Shown: positions 44,116-53,024 of the stretch, piece after piece
Position numbering within the stretch: position 1 is the stretch's first letter
Layout: each line of letters begins with the position of its first letter
Origin: Burkholderiales bacterium
Lineage (GTDB): Bacteria; Pseudomonadota; Gammaproteobacteria; Burkholderiales; Burkholderiaceae_D
Reading direction: 5' to 3'
Length of the DNA stretch: 64,000 bases
Assembly (NCBI GenBank): GCA_016200895.1
Contig: JACQDX010000033.1
Span: 25,712 to 89,711, forward strand
Position numbers and translations under genes: made by a program
Notes under the pieces: model-generated
Database searches by the model: none
What the model was told of the DNA's origin: nothing
Seen by the model: the letters and a program-made list of their open reading frames with translations, nothing else

Positions 44116-45378
44116 TTAATGCTTATGTTCGCCTATCAGCGCCAGTGAATCATGATCACGCTGATTGGCAGCATGTTTGCGCATCACACCGTAGATGGTG
44201 CTGGACACAAACAAACCAAACAGCACGATGATGACCATGATGTCGATCTTCATGGAATTGAGTAGCGTGTAAAGCGCCAGCATGGTCAGGACTGACAGAT
44301 TTTCGTTGAAATTCTGAACTGAAATTGAATGTCCTGCGCTCATCAATACGTGACCACGATGCTGTAACAAGGCATTCATGGGAACCACAAAAAAGCCAGC
44401 CAGTGCACCAACCAGTATCAACAATGGGTAAGCGATCCAGATGGAGTGCACAAAAATCATGGTGATGACTACCAGGCCCATGGCAACACCCATGGGCATG
44501 ACATTCAGGGATTTTTTCAATGGTACAAAACGGGCTGCGGCAACCGCGCCCAGCGCCACCCCTATGGCGACCACGCCTTGCAGGATGGCGGCCCTGTCCA
44601 GGGTCATATGCAGGGATTTTTCAGCCCATTTCAATACTATAAATTGTAAGGTTGCAGCAGTGCCCCATAACAGGGTGGTGACGCCCAGAGTGATTTGACC
44701 CAGTCTGTCTTTCCACAGAATAGTCACGCACTCGGCAAATTCTGTCACCAGTTTGGCTGGGTTGCGTTGCTGGTGCTTATAGCGCGCACCAGTATCGGGA
44801 ATGCGTGTATTAAATAGTGCTGCCATCGCATAGCAGGCAGTGACTACACAAAGTGCTGCTTCAGATGGGGTCGAGATATTAAAATCGATCAAGGGAAAGT
44901 CAAAGTTAAGCAAAACCGATGACACTTTTGAGTTCACTAATGCACCGCCTAATACAGTGCCAAAGATAATGGATGAGACAGTCAGACCTTCTATCCAGCC
45001 ATTTGCTGCGACCAGTTTTTCTGGAGGGAGTAATTCGGTGAGGATGCCATATTTGGCAGGCGAGTAGGCCGCAGCACCAAAGCCGACAACGGCATAGGCG
45101 ATCAAGGGATGCACATGAAAAAACATGAGGGCACAGCCACCGACTTTAATCATGTTGGTAATGAGCATGACCTTGCCTTTGGGCAGTGAGTCAGCAAAGG
45201 CACCAACAAAGGGTGCTAGCAAAACATAGGACAATACAAAAAACAACTTCAACAGTGGCGACATCCAATCTGGAGATTGCATGGACGTCAACAGTGCCAT
45301 CGCGGCTATCAGTAAGGCATTGTCGGCCAGTGAAGAAAAAAACTGTGCCGCCATGATCGTGTAAAAACCGCTCTTCAT
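44116..45378 (-). CDS. lplT: Lysophospholipid transporter LplT
   Basis: 420 residues, major facilitator superfamily with about 12 membrane helices. FYTIMAAQFFSSLADNALLIAAM, the loop ADSLPKGKVMLITNMIK and AAYSPAKYGILTELLPPEKLVAANGW match LplT. It flips lysophospholipids into the inner leaflet for re-acylation. In E. coli it sits beside the acyltransferase gene aas; no aas is next to it here. Confidence 0.88.
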   Translation of the reverse strand: MKSGFYTIMAAQFFSSLADNALLIAAMALLTSMQSPDWMSPLLKLFFVLSYVLLAPFVGAFADSLPKGKVMLITNMIKVGGCALMFFHVHPLIAYAVVGFGAAAYSPAKYGILTELLPPEKLVAANGWIEGLTVSSIIFGTVLGGALVNSKVSSVLLNFDFPLIDFNISTPSEAALCVVTACYAMAALFNTRIPDTGARYKHQQRNPAKLVTEFAECVTILWKDRLGQITLGVTTLLWGTAATLQFIVLKWAEKSLHMTLDRAAILQGVVAIGVALGAVAAARFVPLKKSLNVMPMGVAMGLVVITMIFVHSIWIAYPLLILVGALAGFFVVPMNALLQHRGHVLMSAGHSISVQNFNENLSVLTMLALYTLLNSMKIDIMVIIVLFGLFVSSTIYGVMRKHAANQRDHDSLALIGEHKH

Positions 45379-45578
45379 GCTTTATTCATGCTCTATGTCT
45401 ACCTGCTACAAAATGTCTCTGGCAGCTTTATACCATGAAAATTGTGCGGAATTAGTGAAATAAGGCAAGCTAATTGCTGAATACTGGTTAAAATATCAGT
45501 GTTTTTCTGGCCGGTATGCATGCAATTTGCACTGTTCTTACACTGCGCATACCTCTTAAAATTTCCTCAGGTCTGAAG

Positions 45579-46964
45579 ATGGCAAAAGCGAAAACCAATT
45601 TTACCTGCACTGAATGTGGTGGTATTGTTAATAAATGGGCTGGGCAGTGCCCGGCTTGTGGGCAATGGAATACCCTGGTCGAAACCATCGTCGAATCAGT
45701 CGGCAACCGTTTTAGCGTCAAACCCCAGGGTTTGGCACAATCTGCGCCCGTGCTGAACCTGGCTGAAATTGAGGCGCTTGATGTGCCACGTTTTGGCACA
45801 GGCATAGATGAGTTTGACCGCGTGCTGGGCGGCGGACTGGTAGCTGGCGGTGTAGTGCTGATAGGTGGTGACCCTGGTATAGGTAAGTCGACCTTGCTGT
45901 TGCAGGCACTAGCTAACTTGGCACGCATTAAAAGAGTCTTGTACGTTAGCGGTGAAGAATCGGGGGCGCAGATTGCTTTGCGCGCCAAGCGCCTGTCACT
46001 GGATGCCAAGGACTTGCAATTGCAGGCTGAGATACAGCTGGAAAAAATCCTCAATACCCTGGCTGAGCATAAGCCGCAGGTGGTGGTCATTGATTCCATT
46101 CAGACCATGTATTCGGATGCCCTGAGTTCGGCACCGGGTTCAGTCGCGCAAGTGCGTGAATGCGCAGCTCAGTTGACGCGCGTGGCCAAGACCATGGATA
46201 TCACCATGATCTTGGTTGGCCATGTCACCAAAGAAGGTGCCTTGGCCGGGCCGCGTGTGCTGGAACATATCGTCGATACGGTGTTGTATTTCGAGGGGGA
46301 TACTCATTCCAGCTTCCGCCTGGTGCGGGCCATCAAAAACCGTTTTGGTGCCGTCAATGAGCTGGGTGTGTTTGCCATGACAGAAAAGGGCTTGAAGGGC
46401 GTATCCAATCCTTCGGCCTTGTTCCTGTCTCAACATGACACCCCGGTGGCTGGTTCTTGCGTCATGGTTACGCAAGAGGGGACGCGGCCATTGCTGGTAG
46501 AGATACAGGCGCTTGTCGACAGTTCGCATGCACCTAATGCGCGCCGCCTGTCAGTAGGCTTGGAGCAAAACCGTCTGGCCATGTTGCTGGCGGTGTTGCA
46601 CAGACATGCTGGGGTGGCAGCTTTTGATCAGGATGTGTTTATTAATGCCGTGGGTGGAGTCAAGATTGCCGAGCCAGCGGCAGATCTGGCCGTGCTATTG
46701 GCGATTAACTCTTCTATGCGTAATAAACCCTTGCCGCGTGGTCTGGTGGTGTTTGGCGAGGTTGGACTGGCGGGTGAGATACGTCCGGCACCACGTGGAC
46801 AGGAGCGCTTGCGCGAAGCCGCCAAGCTGGGGTTTTCCATCGCCATGATCCCGAAATCGAATGCGCCCAAACAAAAAATCGAAGGCCTGACCATCATAGG
46901 TGTGGACAGGATAGAAGAGGCCTTGTCCAGGATCCGCGATGTGGATAGCGAAATCCAGGATTAA
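45579..46964 (+). CDS. radA: DNA repair protein RadA
   Basis: 461 residues from the ATG at 45579 (MAKAKTNFTCTECGG); an in-frame ATG 21 codons upstream adds unrelated residues. It has a C4 zinc finger (CTECGGIVNKWAGQCPACG), RecA-like ATPase with Walker A GGDPGIGKSTLLLQ, the RadA-specific KNRFG motif (RAIKNRFGAVNELGVF), and a C-terminal Lon-like domain (GEVGLAGEIRPAPRGQERL). RadA drives branch migration in recombination. The stop overlaps that of convergent hpnE by four bases, with no room for a terminator. Confidence 0.95.
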   Translation: MAKAKTNFTCTECGGIVNKWAGQCPACGQWNTLVETIVESVGNRFSVKPQGLAQSAPVLNLAEIEALDVPRFGTGIDEFDRVLGGGLVAGGVVLIGGDPGIGKSTLLLQALANLARIKRVLYVSGEESGAQIALRAKRLSLDAKDLQLQAEIQLEKILNTLAEHKPQVVVIDSIQTMYSDALSSAPGSVAQVRECAAQLTRVAKTMDITMILVGHVTKEGALAGPRVLEHIVDTVLYFEGDTHSSFRLVRAIKNRFGAVNELGVFAMTEKGLKGVSNPSALFLSQHDTPVAGSCVMVTQEGTRPLLVEIQALVDSSHAPNARRLSVGLEQNRLAMLLAVLHRHAGVAAFDQDVFINAVGGVKIAEPAADLAVLLAINSSMRNKPLPRGLVVFGEVGLAGEIRPAPRGQERLREAAKLGFSIAMIPKSNAPKQKIEGLTIIGVDRIEEALSRIRDVDSEIQD

Positions 46965-48343
46965 TTTTTTGCTGCCTTCAAATCTTTCAAGATAGTCTGG
47001 CTGGCTGCAATGCCACTGCGTACAGCACCTTCCAGGGTGGCAGGGTAATCGCCGTCGGTGTAGTCGCCTGCCAGATACAGACCTGGATAGTTAGTGCAAT
47101 TATCTGGCCTGCGCAAGCCGGGTGTGCAACTGAAGGTGGCGCGCTTTTCTGAGATGCATTGATGCCATATCGGTTGTGCCAGTTCTGGCATGCCCAGGCT
47201 CTGTGCCAACTGCGCAGCAATATCCATGGCCAGTTCATGCCTGTCAATTTCCGTGGCGGTTTGCGACACACTCACGACCACAGCCAGCAAGCCAGCCTGA
47301 TCTGGCTGCAACTGGCCACGGTCAAATACATATTGCCCCCATTTTTTTTGCGCGACGTCGTCAAGCAAGGCAAGCATGGGGCGCAGCAGTCGCACGCTTG
47401 GTGCGTATTGCAGATAACAGGTAGTGATGGGTTCGTAATTAAAGTGACTAAGGGTAGGCAATGGTGCTGCCTGGTCTTTGGCTGGTAATGTGGACAGTAA
47501 TCTGTCTGCATTGGCGAAATCGCATGCCAGTATCACTGCGTCATAGATGGCTACGTTGGCTGCTTCGGCCTGTTTTAATTCCATTTGCCATTTGCCATTT
47601 TCGTTTTGCTGCAGACCAGTTACAGGATGGGCTGGCAAAACTTGCCCACCGTGAGCACGTACGAATTCAGCCGCTTTTTCTGGAAAAATGTTGCTCAGGT
47701 CAAGTCGAGGTATCAGCATGTCAGAAGCTGCACGTCTGGCTCCCAGGCTGTCACGCAAGACATTTAAAAACACCTGGGCTGATGCTCGCTCTGGTGGTGT
47801 ATTCAGGGCAGCAATGCAGAGTGGTATCCACATCAGGCGACATAAGCGGGGTGTCTGATCAAAGCGCTCCAGCAATTCTATGACGCTGCAATCTTCGTTC
47901 AAGCGCCAACCCATCCAGCGAGCTGTCGAAGAAAATCTGGCCAGCGCCATTTTGTCAGAAAAACTCAGGCCACTGGATTTAACCAGTGCCAGTAATAAAT
48001 GCAAAGGTGCTGGCAAGCGTGGAGCAATAAACGACATGCCATCTTCCAGCGCCGGATAAACCATTTGTAATGGCAAATTCAGCAGGGCAGTCTCGGTGTC
48101 CACGCCCACCAGGTGCATAAGGCGCAAACTCTGGGTGTAAGCACCTAGCAAAATATGCTGGCCATTGTCCAGTTCATGTCCATGCACAGTGACGCCACGT
48201 GCACGCCCACCCAAGTGGCGGCTGGACTCCAGCAAGGTGACAGTTGCCCCTTGCTGTGCCAGTTCACAGGCGGCAGCGCAACCAGCCCAGCCAGCGCCGA
48301 TGACAGCGATTGACTTGTTTTTCAGCGTTTCTTTTTTAGCCAC
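46961..48343 (-). CDS. hpnE: Hydroxysqualene dehydroxylase HpnE
   Basis: 460 residues, amino-oxidase fold. The FAD-binding Rossmann motif VIGAGWAGCAAACELAQQGATVTLLE and the LGGRARGV segment are clear, as is the C-terminal GLYLAGDYTDGDYPATLEGAVRSG. It reduces hydroxysqualene to squalene. The start overlaps the end of hpnD by eight bases. Its 3' end overlaps radA. Confidence 0.93.
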   Translation of the reverse strand: MAKKETLKNKSIAVIGAGWAGCAAACELAQQGATVTLLESSRHLGGRARGVTVHGHELDNGQHILLGAYTQSLRLMHLVGVDTETALLNLPLQMVYPALEDGMSFIAPRLPAPLHLLLALVKSSGLSFSDKMALARFSSTARWMGWRLNEDCSVIELLERFDQTPRLCRLMWIPLCIAALNTPPERASAQVFLNVLRDSLGARRAASDMLIPRLDLSNIFPEKAAEFVRAHGGQVLPAHPVTGLQQNENGKWQMELKQAEAANVAIYDAVILACDFANADRLLSTLPAKDQAAPLPTLSHFNYEPITTCYLQYAPSVRLLRPMLALLDDVAQKKWGQYVFDRGQLQPDQAGLLAVVVSVSQTATEIDRHELAMDIAAQLAQSLGMPELAQPIWHQCISEKRATFSCTPGLRRPDNCTNYPGLYLAGDYTDGDYPATLEGAVRSGIAASQTILKDLKAAKN

Positions 48344-49169
48344 GGACGTAGGTTTTCCAGGCTAACCAGAGTTTGCGTATTGGGGTCAGCGAGATGCGCT
48401 GATTCAGTACATGGAAACCATCACGCTGGATTTCTACCAGCAGGGCGCGATAGATCGCCGCCATGATCAGGCCTGTCCTTTGTGATTTGCGGTCTTCTGG
48501 CGGCAGCAGGGCAAAGGCTTCTTCATACAGCTTTTGTGCGCGTTCATACTGGAATTGCATCAGGGTCTCAAATTGCGTGCTATGGCGGGCATTCAAAATA
48601 TCAGCTGCAGTGACATTAAATTGCTGCAATTCGTTGACGGGCAAGTAAATCCTGCCTTTACGTGCGTCTTCGCCCACATCGCGGATGATATTGGTCATCT
48701 GGAAAGCCAGTCCCAGTTTTTCAGCAAACTCACGGGTTTGCGGATTTGTGATGCCAAAAATACTGGCCGACAAAATGCCGACGACACCAGCCACATGCCA
48801 GCAATATTTTTGCAGGGCGTTGAAGTCGAGGTAGCGGGTCTGGTTTAAATCCATTTCCATGCCATCGATAATCGCCAGCAAGTGTGCGCCATCGAGCTGG
48901 TATTCTGCCATGTGCGGCAATAAAGCCTTGGTCACCGGATGCGTAGGCTGGTTTGCTAGCATGGCCTGGACTTCCTTGCGCCACCAGCTCAGCTTGCTGC
49001 GCGCCACCATATCGTCAGTGCTTTCATCGACGACATCATCAACTTCGCGACAAAATGCATACAGGGCGGTAATTGCCCGCCTTCTGGCTTGGGGCAAAAA
49101 CAAGAAACTATAGTAAAAACTGGAGCCACTTTGTGCAGCTTTTTGCTGGCAATATTCGTCTGGAGACAT
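48336..49169 (-). CDS. hpnD: Presqualene diphosphate synthase HpnD
   Basis: 277 residues from the ATG at 49169 (MSPDEYCQQKAAQSGSSFYYSF). An in-frame ATG at 49247 would add a 26-residue hydrophobic leader not found in the family. Two Asp-rich motifs are visible: FCREVDDVVDESTDD and the later NIIRDVGEDARKGRIYLP. HpnD condenses two farnesyl diphosphates to presqualene diphosphate. It is translationally coupled to hpnE, but its usual partner hpnC is 2.8 kb away. Confidence 0.92.
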   Translation of the reverse strand: MSPDEYCQQKAAQSGSSFYYSFLFLPQARRRAITALYAFCREVDDVVDESTDDMVARSKLSWWRKEVQAMLANQPTHPVTKALLPHMAEYQLDGAHLLAIIDGMEMDLNQTRYLDFNALQKYCWHVAGVVGILSASIFGITNPQTREFAEKLGLAFQMTNIIRDVGEDARKGRIYLPVNELQQFNVTAADILNARHSTQFETLMQFQYERAQKLYEEAFALLPPEDRKSQRTGLIMAAIYRALLVEIQRDGFHVLNQRISLTPIRKLWLAWKTYVRG

Positions 49170-49587
49170 GCTGAGTGAGTAATAAGTGGCGGCTGTTAAA
49201 GCCAAAAATAAAGCCAAAAAAGTAGCTATGTTAACAAACTGTGGCAAAGCTCACAAATCTCTTGCTTGGATTGTGAAGCGATTGCAGTGGTCATTATGGC
49301 TGCGATAGAGGAATTTCCGGCAGTTTACAGTAGAAATATGAATTTATTATTAATAAAGTAAGAGATTATTCAGTCTGGAGACGGTTTATACCGGTTTGGC
49401 AATGCTGAAGGCTTTGTATAAGAAGTGTATTTTGATGTCAGGATAGACCTGTTTTATCGTAACATATTGTAATGAAAACGAAGAACTGCCTTCTTCATCT
49501 GGACTAAACGTATAATAGGCGGCGCATTATAGAGCGCCATGGAAATCGGCGCGGCTTTTGAAATAATTACTTATCCGGACGAATATC
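49170..49587 (+). promoter_or_regulatory. Divergent region between hpnD and a lipoprotein gene
   Basis: 418 bases without a supported gene. A perfect TATAAT lies at 49511-49516, about 70 bases before the TTG start of the plus-strand lipoprotein, with a poor -35 near 49491 (TTCTTC). The hpnD promoter must also lie here on the minus strand but was not located. The region is A/T-rich around 49330-49370. Confidence 0.4.
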
Positions 49588-50436
49588 TTGAATAAATCGA
49601 AATTTGCAGCATTAGTAGTTGGTATAGGCATCATCCTTGCAGGATGTGGCGGCTTTGTATATACGACGGTTGGTGGCACTGTCACCGGTTTGGGTACTGG
49701 TGATGTTCTGGTCTTGCGTAATGAAGCCAATTACACCCAGACTTTGACCGTGGATGGCCCTTTTTCATTCAATGTGGCCAGTAATGGTGCTTACACCATC
49801 AGCGTGCTGACACAGCCAAATTCTGTGAACTGTACGGTTGCCAATGGCACAGGAAAAATGTCCAGCGAGGCAGCAATCAAGAATATCGCCGTAACATGTG
49901 TACCTAATGTCCCTGTTGGTGGCACCTTATCTGGCATGGCTGATACTGGTTCCATCGTGCTCGTCAATAATGCATTGACTACTGCAACAGTCACTACCAA
50001 TGGCGCTTTCCAATTCCCTGCTTATGGCGTGAGTGGCCAGCCATTTGCGATTACTGTAGGTATCCCGCCGACATCTCAATATTGCACGGTGGTGAATGGT
50101 ACTGGTACGGTGAACAATGCCAATCTTGCCGCTTCGTTGACCGCAGTAGTCACTTGTGTGCCAGCTGTGCCGGTTCAATTCACCGTCAATGGTCTGACTG
50201 CAGGTACTGTACTGACAATGGTGAATACCGTGGATGGTTTTGCTGATAAATTCGCAGTCAGTGCACCGGGTAATTATCAGTTTAACTGGAGTTGGTTGAC
50301 AGGCAAGGCGTTCAACATCACAGTTGATACCCAGCCTACCGGTCAGACTTGTAAGGTCACTGCTGGCACTGGTTTTGTTGATGCCGCCAATCCTAACGCC
50401 TCAAGAAATGCGGTTGTAGATTGCGCCAAGACCTGA
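49588..50436 (+). CDS. Repeat lipoprotein with three beta-sandwich-like units
   Basis: 282 residues starting at TTG. The signal ends in GIILAGCGGF (Cys about residue 20). Three units of 80-90 residues follow (about 28-108, 112-192, 196-282). Each has a G-x-V-x-GL/M--TG--VLVN opening, a -G-F-F central strand and a --TQP-SQ-C-V-NGTG end with a final V-C. Paired Cys in each unit (for example VNCTVAN and AVTCVP) suggest a disulfide. Such units are common in exported proteins of Burkholderiales; function unknown. No partner gene. Confidence 0.78.
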   Translation: MNKSKFAALVVGIGIILAGCGGFVYTTVGGTVTGLGTGDVLVLRNEANYTQTLTVDGPFSFNVASNGAYTISVLTQPNSVNCTVANGTGKMSSEAAIKNIAVTCVPNVPVGGTLSGMADTGSIVLVNNALTTATVTTNGAFQFPAYGVSGQPFAITVGIPPTSQYCTVVNGTGTVNNANLAASLTAVVTCVPAVPVQFTVNGLTAGTVLTMVNTVDGFADKFAVSAPGNYQFNWSWLTGKAFNITVDTQPTGQTCKVTAGTGFVDAANPNASRNAVVDCAKT

Positions 50437-50460
50437 TTTTGTAATGCAGAAGTAAGTAAA

Positions 50461-50497
50461 AAAGCTGAGCAGATTTTATCTGCTCAGCTTTTTTTAT
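50461..50497 (+). terminator. Intrinsic terminator after the repeat lipoprotein gene
   Basis: Stem AAGCTGAGCAGAT / ATCTGCTCAGCTT with a short TTT loop, followed by a run of seven T. It separates the lipoprotein gene from the convergent M24 peptidase gene. Confidence 0.9.
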
Positions 50498-50537
50498 ATT
50501 GTTTGGCCAGAAAACAAGTGGGCTGTGTAGGTCAGGC

Positions 50538-51242
50538 TTATAACTCTTCCAGCTTGCCTTGGTCATTGAAGTAAAAAATACCCTCATGCTTGAAGCCCCA
50601 TTTACCACCTTTCAGGCGTATGAAGGGTTCAAAGCTGAAAAAGGCAACTGCTCCCAATTCCTGTTTATTGTCTGAATGGATGTATTGGCGCTGGTCGCGG
50701 TCTGTGACTATGCTGTGTCCGACATTATTGCGGTAATCCAGATTCACAAAGCCGTTTTGCCGTATGCGTAAATTGGCCCAGTCAAATAACTGTCCAAAGG
50801 TAGTTTTTGGCGTCACGGTTTCCAGCATTTGTGCATGTAAATGTTGCTGGAAACAAAGCCCATTACGGAGCTCCAGCAGTTGCGGGGTTTGCGTGACCTT
50901 GCCATTCTCTACCGGGAAGGAGCGAGCACAATCTCCCCAATATTCATCATGGACTGGGCTCAAATCGACGGTTATCAAATTGGCCTTGCCTACGACTTCC
51001 TCGCCGGGTTGATAATCGCTGCCAGAAATGGAAACACAGCTGCGTGAGCCAAGCAAAACCAGGGCAGGGCATTGGTGGTACCAGGTTTCGGAATAGCCAG
51101 ACTCACACAGCATGGCATATGCTTTGTCGGCGATCGTTTGTTCTGTATCTTCAGCTGTGATCATGCCAGCCAGGCGTGCCAGTACTGTCTTGGCGGCGGC
51201 CTGTATTTCCCTGTGCTTGGCGATCTGCAGTGCTGTGGGCAT
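50538..51242 (-). CDS. M24-family metallopeptidase-like protein
   Basis: 234 residues from the ATG at 51242 (MPTALQIAKHREIQAAAKTVL). The pita-bread fold is recognisable: metal-ligand regions LITVDLSPVHDEYWGDCARSF (two Asp), NVGHSIVTDRDQRQ (His) and FFSFEPFIRLKGGKWGFKHEGIFYF (two Glu). This places it near Xaa-Pro aminopeptidases and methionine aminopeptidases. Only the catalytic domain is present. The reading frame continues upstream to 51476 but would cover the next gene, so the shorter form is chosen. Substrate unknown. Confidence 0.8.
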   Translation of the reverse strand: MPTALQIAKHREIQAAAKTVLARLAGMITAEDTEQTIADKAYAMLCESGYSETWYHQCPALVLLGSRSCVSISGSDYQPGEEVVGKANLITVDLSPVHDEYWGDCARSFPVENGKVTQTPQLLELRNGLCFQQHLHAQMLETVTPKTTFGQLFDWANLRIRQNGFVNLDYRNNVGHSIVTDRDQRQYIHSDNKQELGAVAFFSFEPFIRLKGGKWGFKHEGIFYFNDQGKLEEL

Positions 51243-51276
51243 GATATTGAGTAGGCTATCGTACAAAATGCGGGGC

Positions 51277-51543
51277 TTATTTGTGGTGATTGCTGCTGGA
51301 ATTGCTATTGGAGTCGCTGCTGTCGTTATTACTGTTATTCCCGTTGTTATCGCTATCACTGTCACTATCACTGCTGGTGACAGCACGCACGCCAGCGCGA
51401 GTAACATCCACTGCAGTTCCGACGACGGCACTACCGACTTTAACTGTGGTTGAAACAGCTGCATCAGCGATCGCAATCACGGTACAGCCGTTAAGTGACA
51501 ATAGAGATAGTAGGAAAACGCATCGATATATACAAGTTCGCAT
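51277..51543 (-). CDS. Small lipoprotein with Ser/Asp/Asn tail (NF038104-like)
   Basis: 88 residues. The signal peptide has lipobox LLSLNGC (Cys about residue 20). A middle segment follows, DAAVSTTVKVGSAVVGTAVDVTRAGVRAV, with small-residue repeats, then a low-complexity tail of alternating Ser, Asp and Asn ending SSSNHHK. It resembles the small NF038104 lipoprotein family, of unknown function; this match is from memory. It lies 34 bases upstream of the M24 gene on the same strand, so the two may be co-transcribed. Confidence 0.7.
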   Translation of the reverse strand: MRTCIYRCVFLLSLLSLNGCTVIAIADAAVSTTVKVGSAVVGTAVDVTRAGVRAVTSSDSDSDSDNNGNNSNNDSSDSNSNSSSNHHK

Positions 51544-51961
51544 TCAGACTCCAGAATTCGGTGCAGACCCTGGCTGATTGAAGGGATGCCAGAGCCTTGC
51601 TGTTTAGTGTGATTGATAGTTTGATTTTAAGTTCAATCCTGCATATCTCCTATTGCTATTGGATAAAAACAGGAATGATTTATATGTTCCGGCTATTTTT
51701 TGATACGGCAAGATGTTAGCAATCGTTTGCTACAGGTTTGCTATGGGTTTGTTATCTGCATATGCTGATTTGTACCGATTTGTAAGAACGTGTTTACGAT
51801 CTTACTGCGCGTGCGCAATCGGATTCAACGCGGGGCTCATGGGCTGCTCAAAATGCCCATGTACTCAAGCAAATTCCGCTTTTTTCGCTGCGTTTTTGTT
51901 GCCCTGACCCCGCTGACCCCAGCTCGCTACGGATCGCAAACACGTCCTGATCACATATTCT
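51544..51961 (-). other. 418-bp gene-free region between the small lipoprotein gene and hpnC
   Basis: I see no supported ORF, tRNA or strong hairpin here. It presumably carries the promoter of the small lipoprotein gene on the minus strand and the end of the hpnC transcript. Two short frames (51713-51907, 51790-52029, plus strand) have no ribosome site or family resemblance. Confidence 0.4.
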
Positions 51962-52780
51962 TTACATATTCTTGGCGCGCCAGATCAATTTTAGCCAGTC
52001 TGTTTTACCCAGCTTGGGTCTGTGCTTGAACACATTGCAATCGACAGCTTCGATCTTTTCCAGGATACGTAGTCCTCCCTGTACCACCAGGCGTAGTTCC
52101 CATCCGAATCTGCCGGGCAGACGCGTGGCCAGGCCACTACCCGATAGCATCATGTTCCTGGCGCGTGCGACCTGAAAGCGCATCATATTGCGCCAGTCAT
52201 CATTTTGCATGCCGCTGGCGATTTGTTGTTCACCTATGCCAAACCGGCTCAGGTCATCCAGGGGCAGGTAGATTCTTTGCTTTTGCCAGTCTATAGCGAC
52301 ATCTTGCCAAAAATTGATCAATTGCAGGGCACTGCAAATTGCATCTGAATCGCGCAAATTTTCTGGATTGGCTTCGCCATACAGATGCAGCATCAGCTTG
52401 CCGACCGGGTTGGCCGATCGGGCACAATAATCAAGCAGACTGGGAAAATCTGCATATCTGGCAGTCACCACATCTTGCTTGAATGCGGATAATAAATCGC
52501 GAAAGCATTGCAAGGGCAAGTCATATTCGCGGATCACCTTCGCCAACGCCTTGAATAGTTGTGATTCGCTGCTACTATTTTTCTCTATGTTATCGAGTTC
52601 TCGTTCATATTTTGCCAATTCTGCCAGTCTTTGCCCGGGGCTGGCATCACCTTCATCGGCAATATCATCCGCACTGCGGGCAAAAGCGTAAATGACTTTG
52701 ACGGCGGGCCTGAGGCGGGCGGGAAGTAAAACAGAGGCAACCGGGAAGTTTTCGTAGTGATTAACTGACATTTGTGACAT
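51962..52780 (-). CDS. hpnC: Hydroxysqualene synthase HpnC
   Basis: 272 residues. The first Asp-rich motif is FARSADDIADEGD, the second is NFWQDVAIDWQKQRIYLPLDD. It is related to HpnD and to phytoene synthases, and the ENFPVASVLLPARLRPAV opening is typical of HpnC. It converts presqualene diphosphate to hydroxysqualene. With hpnD and hpnE it completes farnesyl-PP to squalene, the precursor of hopanoids; no squalene-hopene cyclase is in the window. In most relatives hpnC, D and E are adjacent; here two genes intervene. Confidence 0.91.
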   Translation of the reverse strand: MSQMSVNHYENFPVASVLLPARLRPAVKVIYAFARSADDIADEGDASPGQRLAELAKYERELDNIEKNSSSESQLFKALAKVIREYDLPLQCFRDLLSAFKQDVVTARYADFPSLLDYCARSANPVGKLMLHLYGEANPENLRDSDAICSALQLINFWQDVAIDWQKQRIYLPLDDLSRFGIGEQQIASGMQNDDWRNMMRFQVARARNMMLSGSGLATRLPGRFGWELRLVVQGGLRILEKIEAVDCNVFKHRPKLGKTDWLKLIWRAKNM

Positions 52781-52927
52781 TTGCTGAGATAAATTCCATG
52801 AAAAATCTTAATGACCGAAAAGTCATTGGCAAAAACAAGATGCTTAACTATAATTACTAACCGCAAAGTCAGTTACTTGATAGTAGCATGCAGTCTATAT
52901 AAAATATTAATAAAATTATATCGTAGC

Positions 52928-52993
52928 TATTACCTGGTTATTACCCGGTTATTACCCGATTGTTATCTAATTATTACCCGTTTTGTTCCGGCC
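52928..52993 (+). repeat. Six imperfect 11-bp repeats upstream of the RND operon
   Basis: Units of exactly 11 bases: TATTACCTGGT, TATTACCCGGT, TATTACCCGAT, TGTTATCTAAT, TATTACCCGTT and a degenerate TTGTTCCGGCC. The period is close to one helical turn, so the repeats lie on one face of the DNA. They end 31 bases before the GTG start of the efflux adaptor, in the likely promoter or leader. Confidence 0.75.
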
Positions 52994-53024
52994 CAGAAAG
53001 CCTGCATAGTAAAGGAAAACTCCT

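Noticed and set aside
49170..49247. Hydrophobic 26-residue leader of HpnD
   Set aside because: HpnD is normally without a leader, and the conserved start is MSPDEYC; the extension has no support.
51243..51476. N-terminal extension of the M24 peptidase frame
   Set aside because: It is the out-of-frame shadow of the small lipoprotein gene; M24 similarity starts after 51242.
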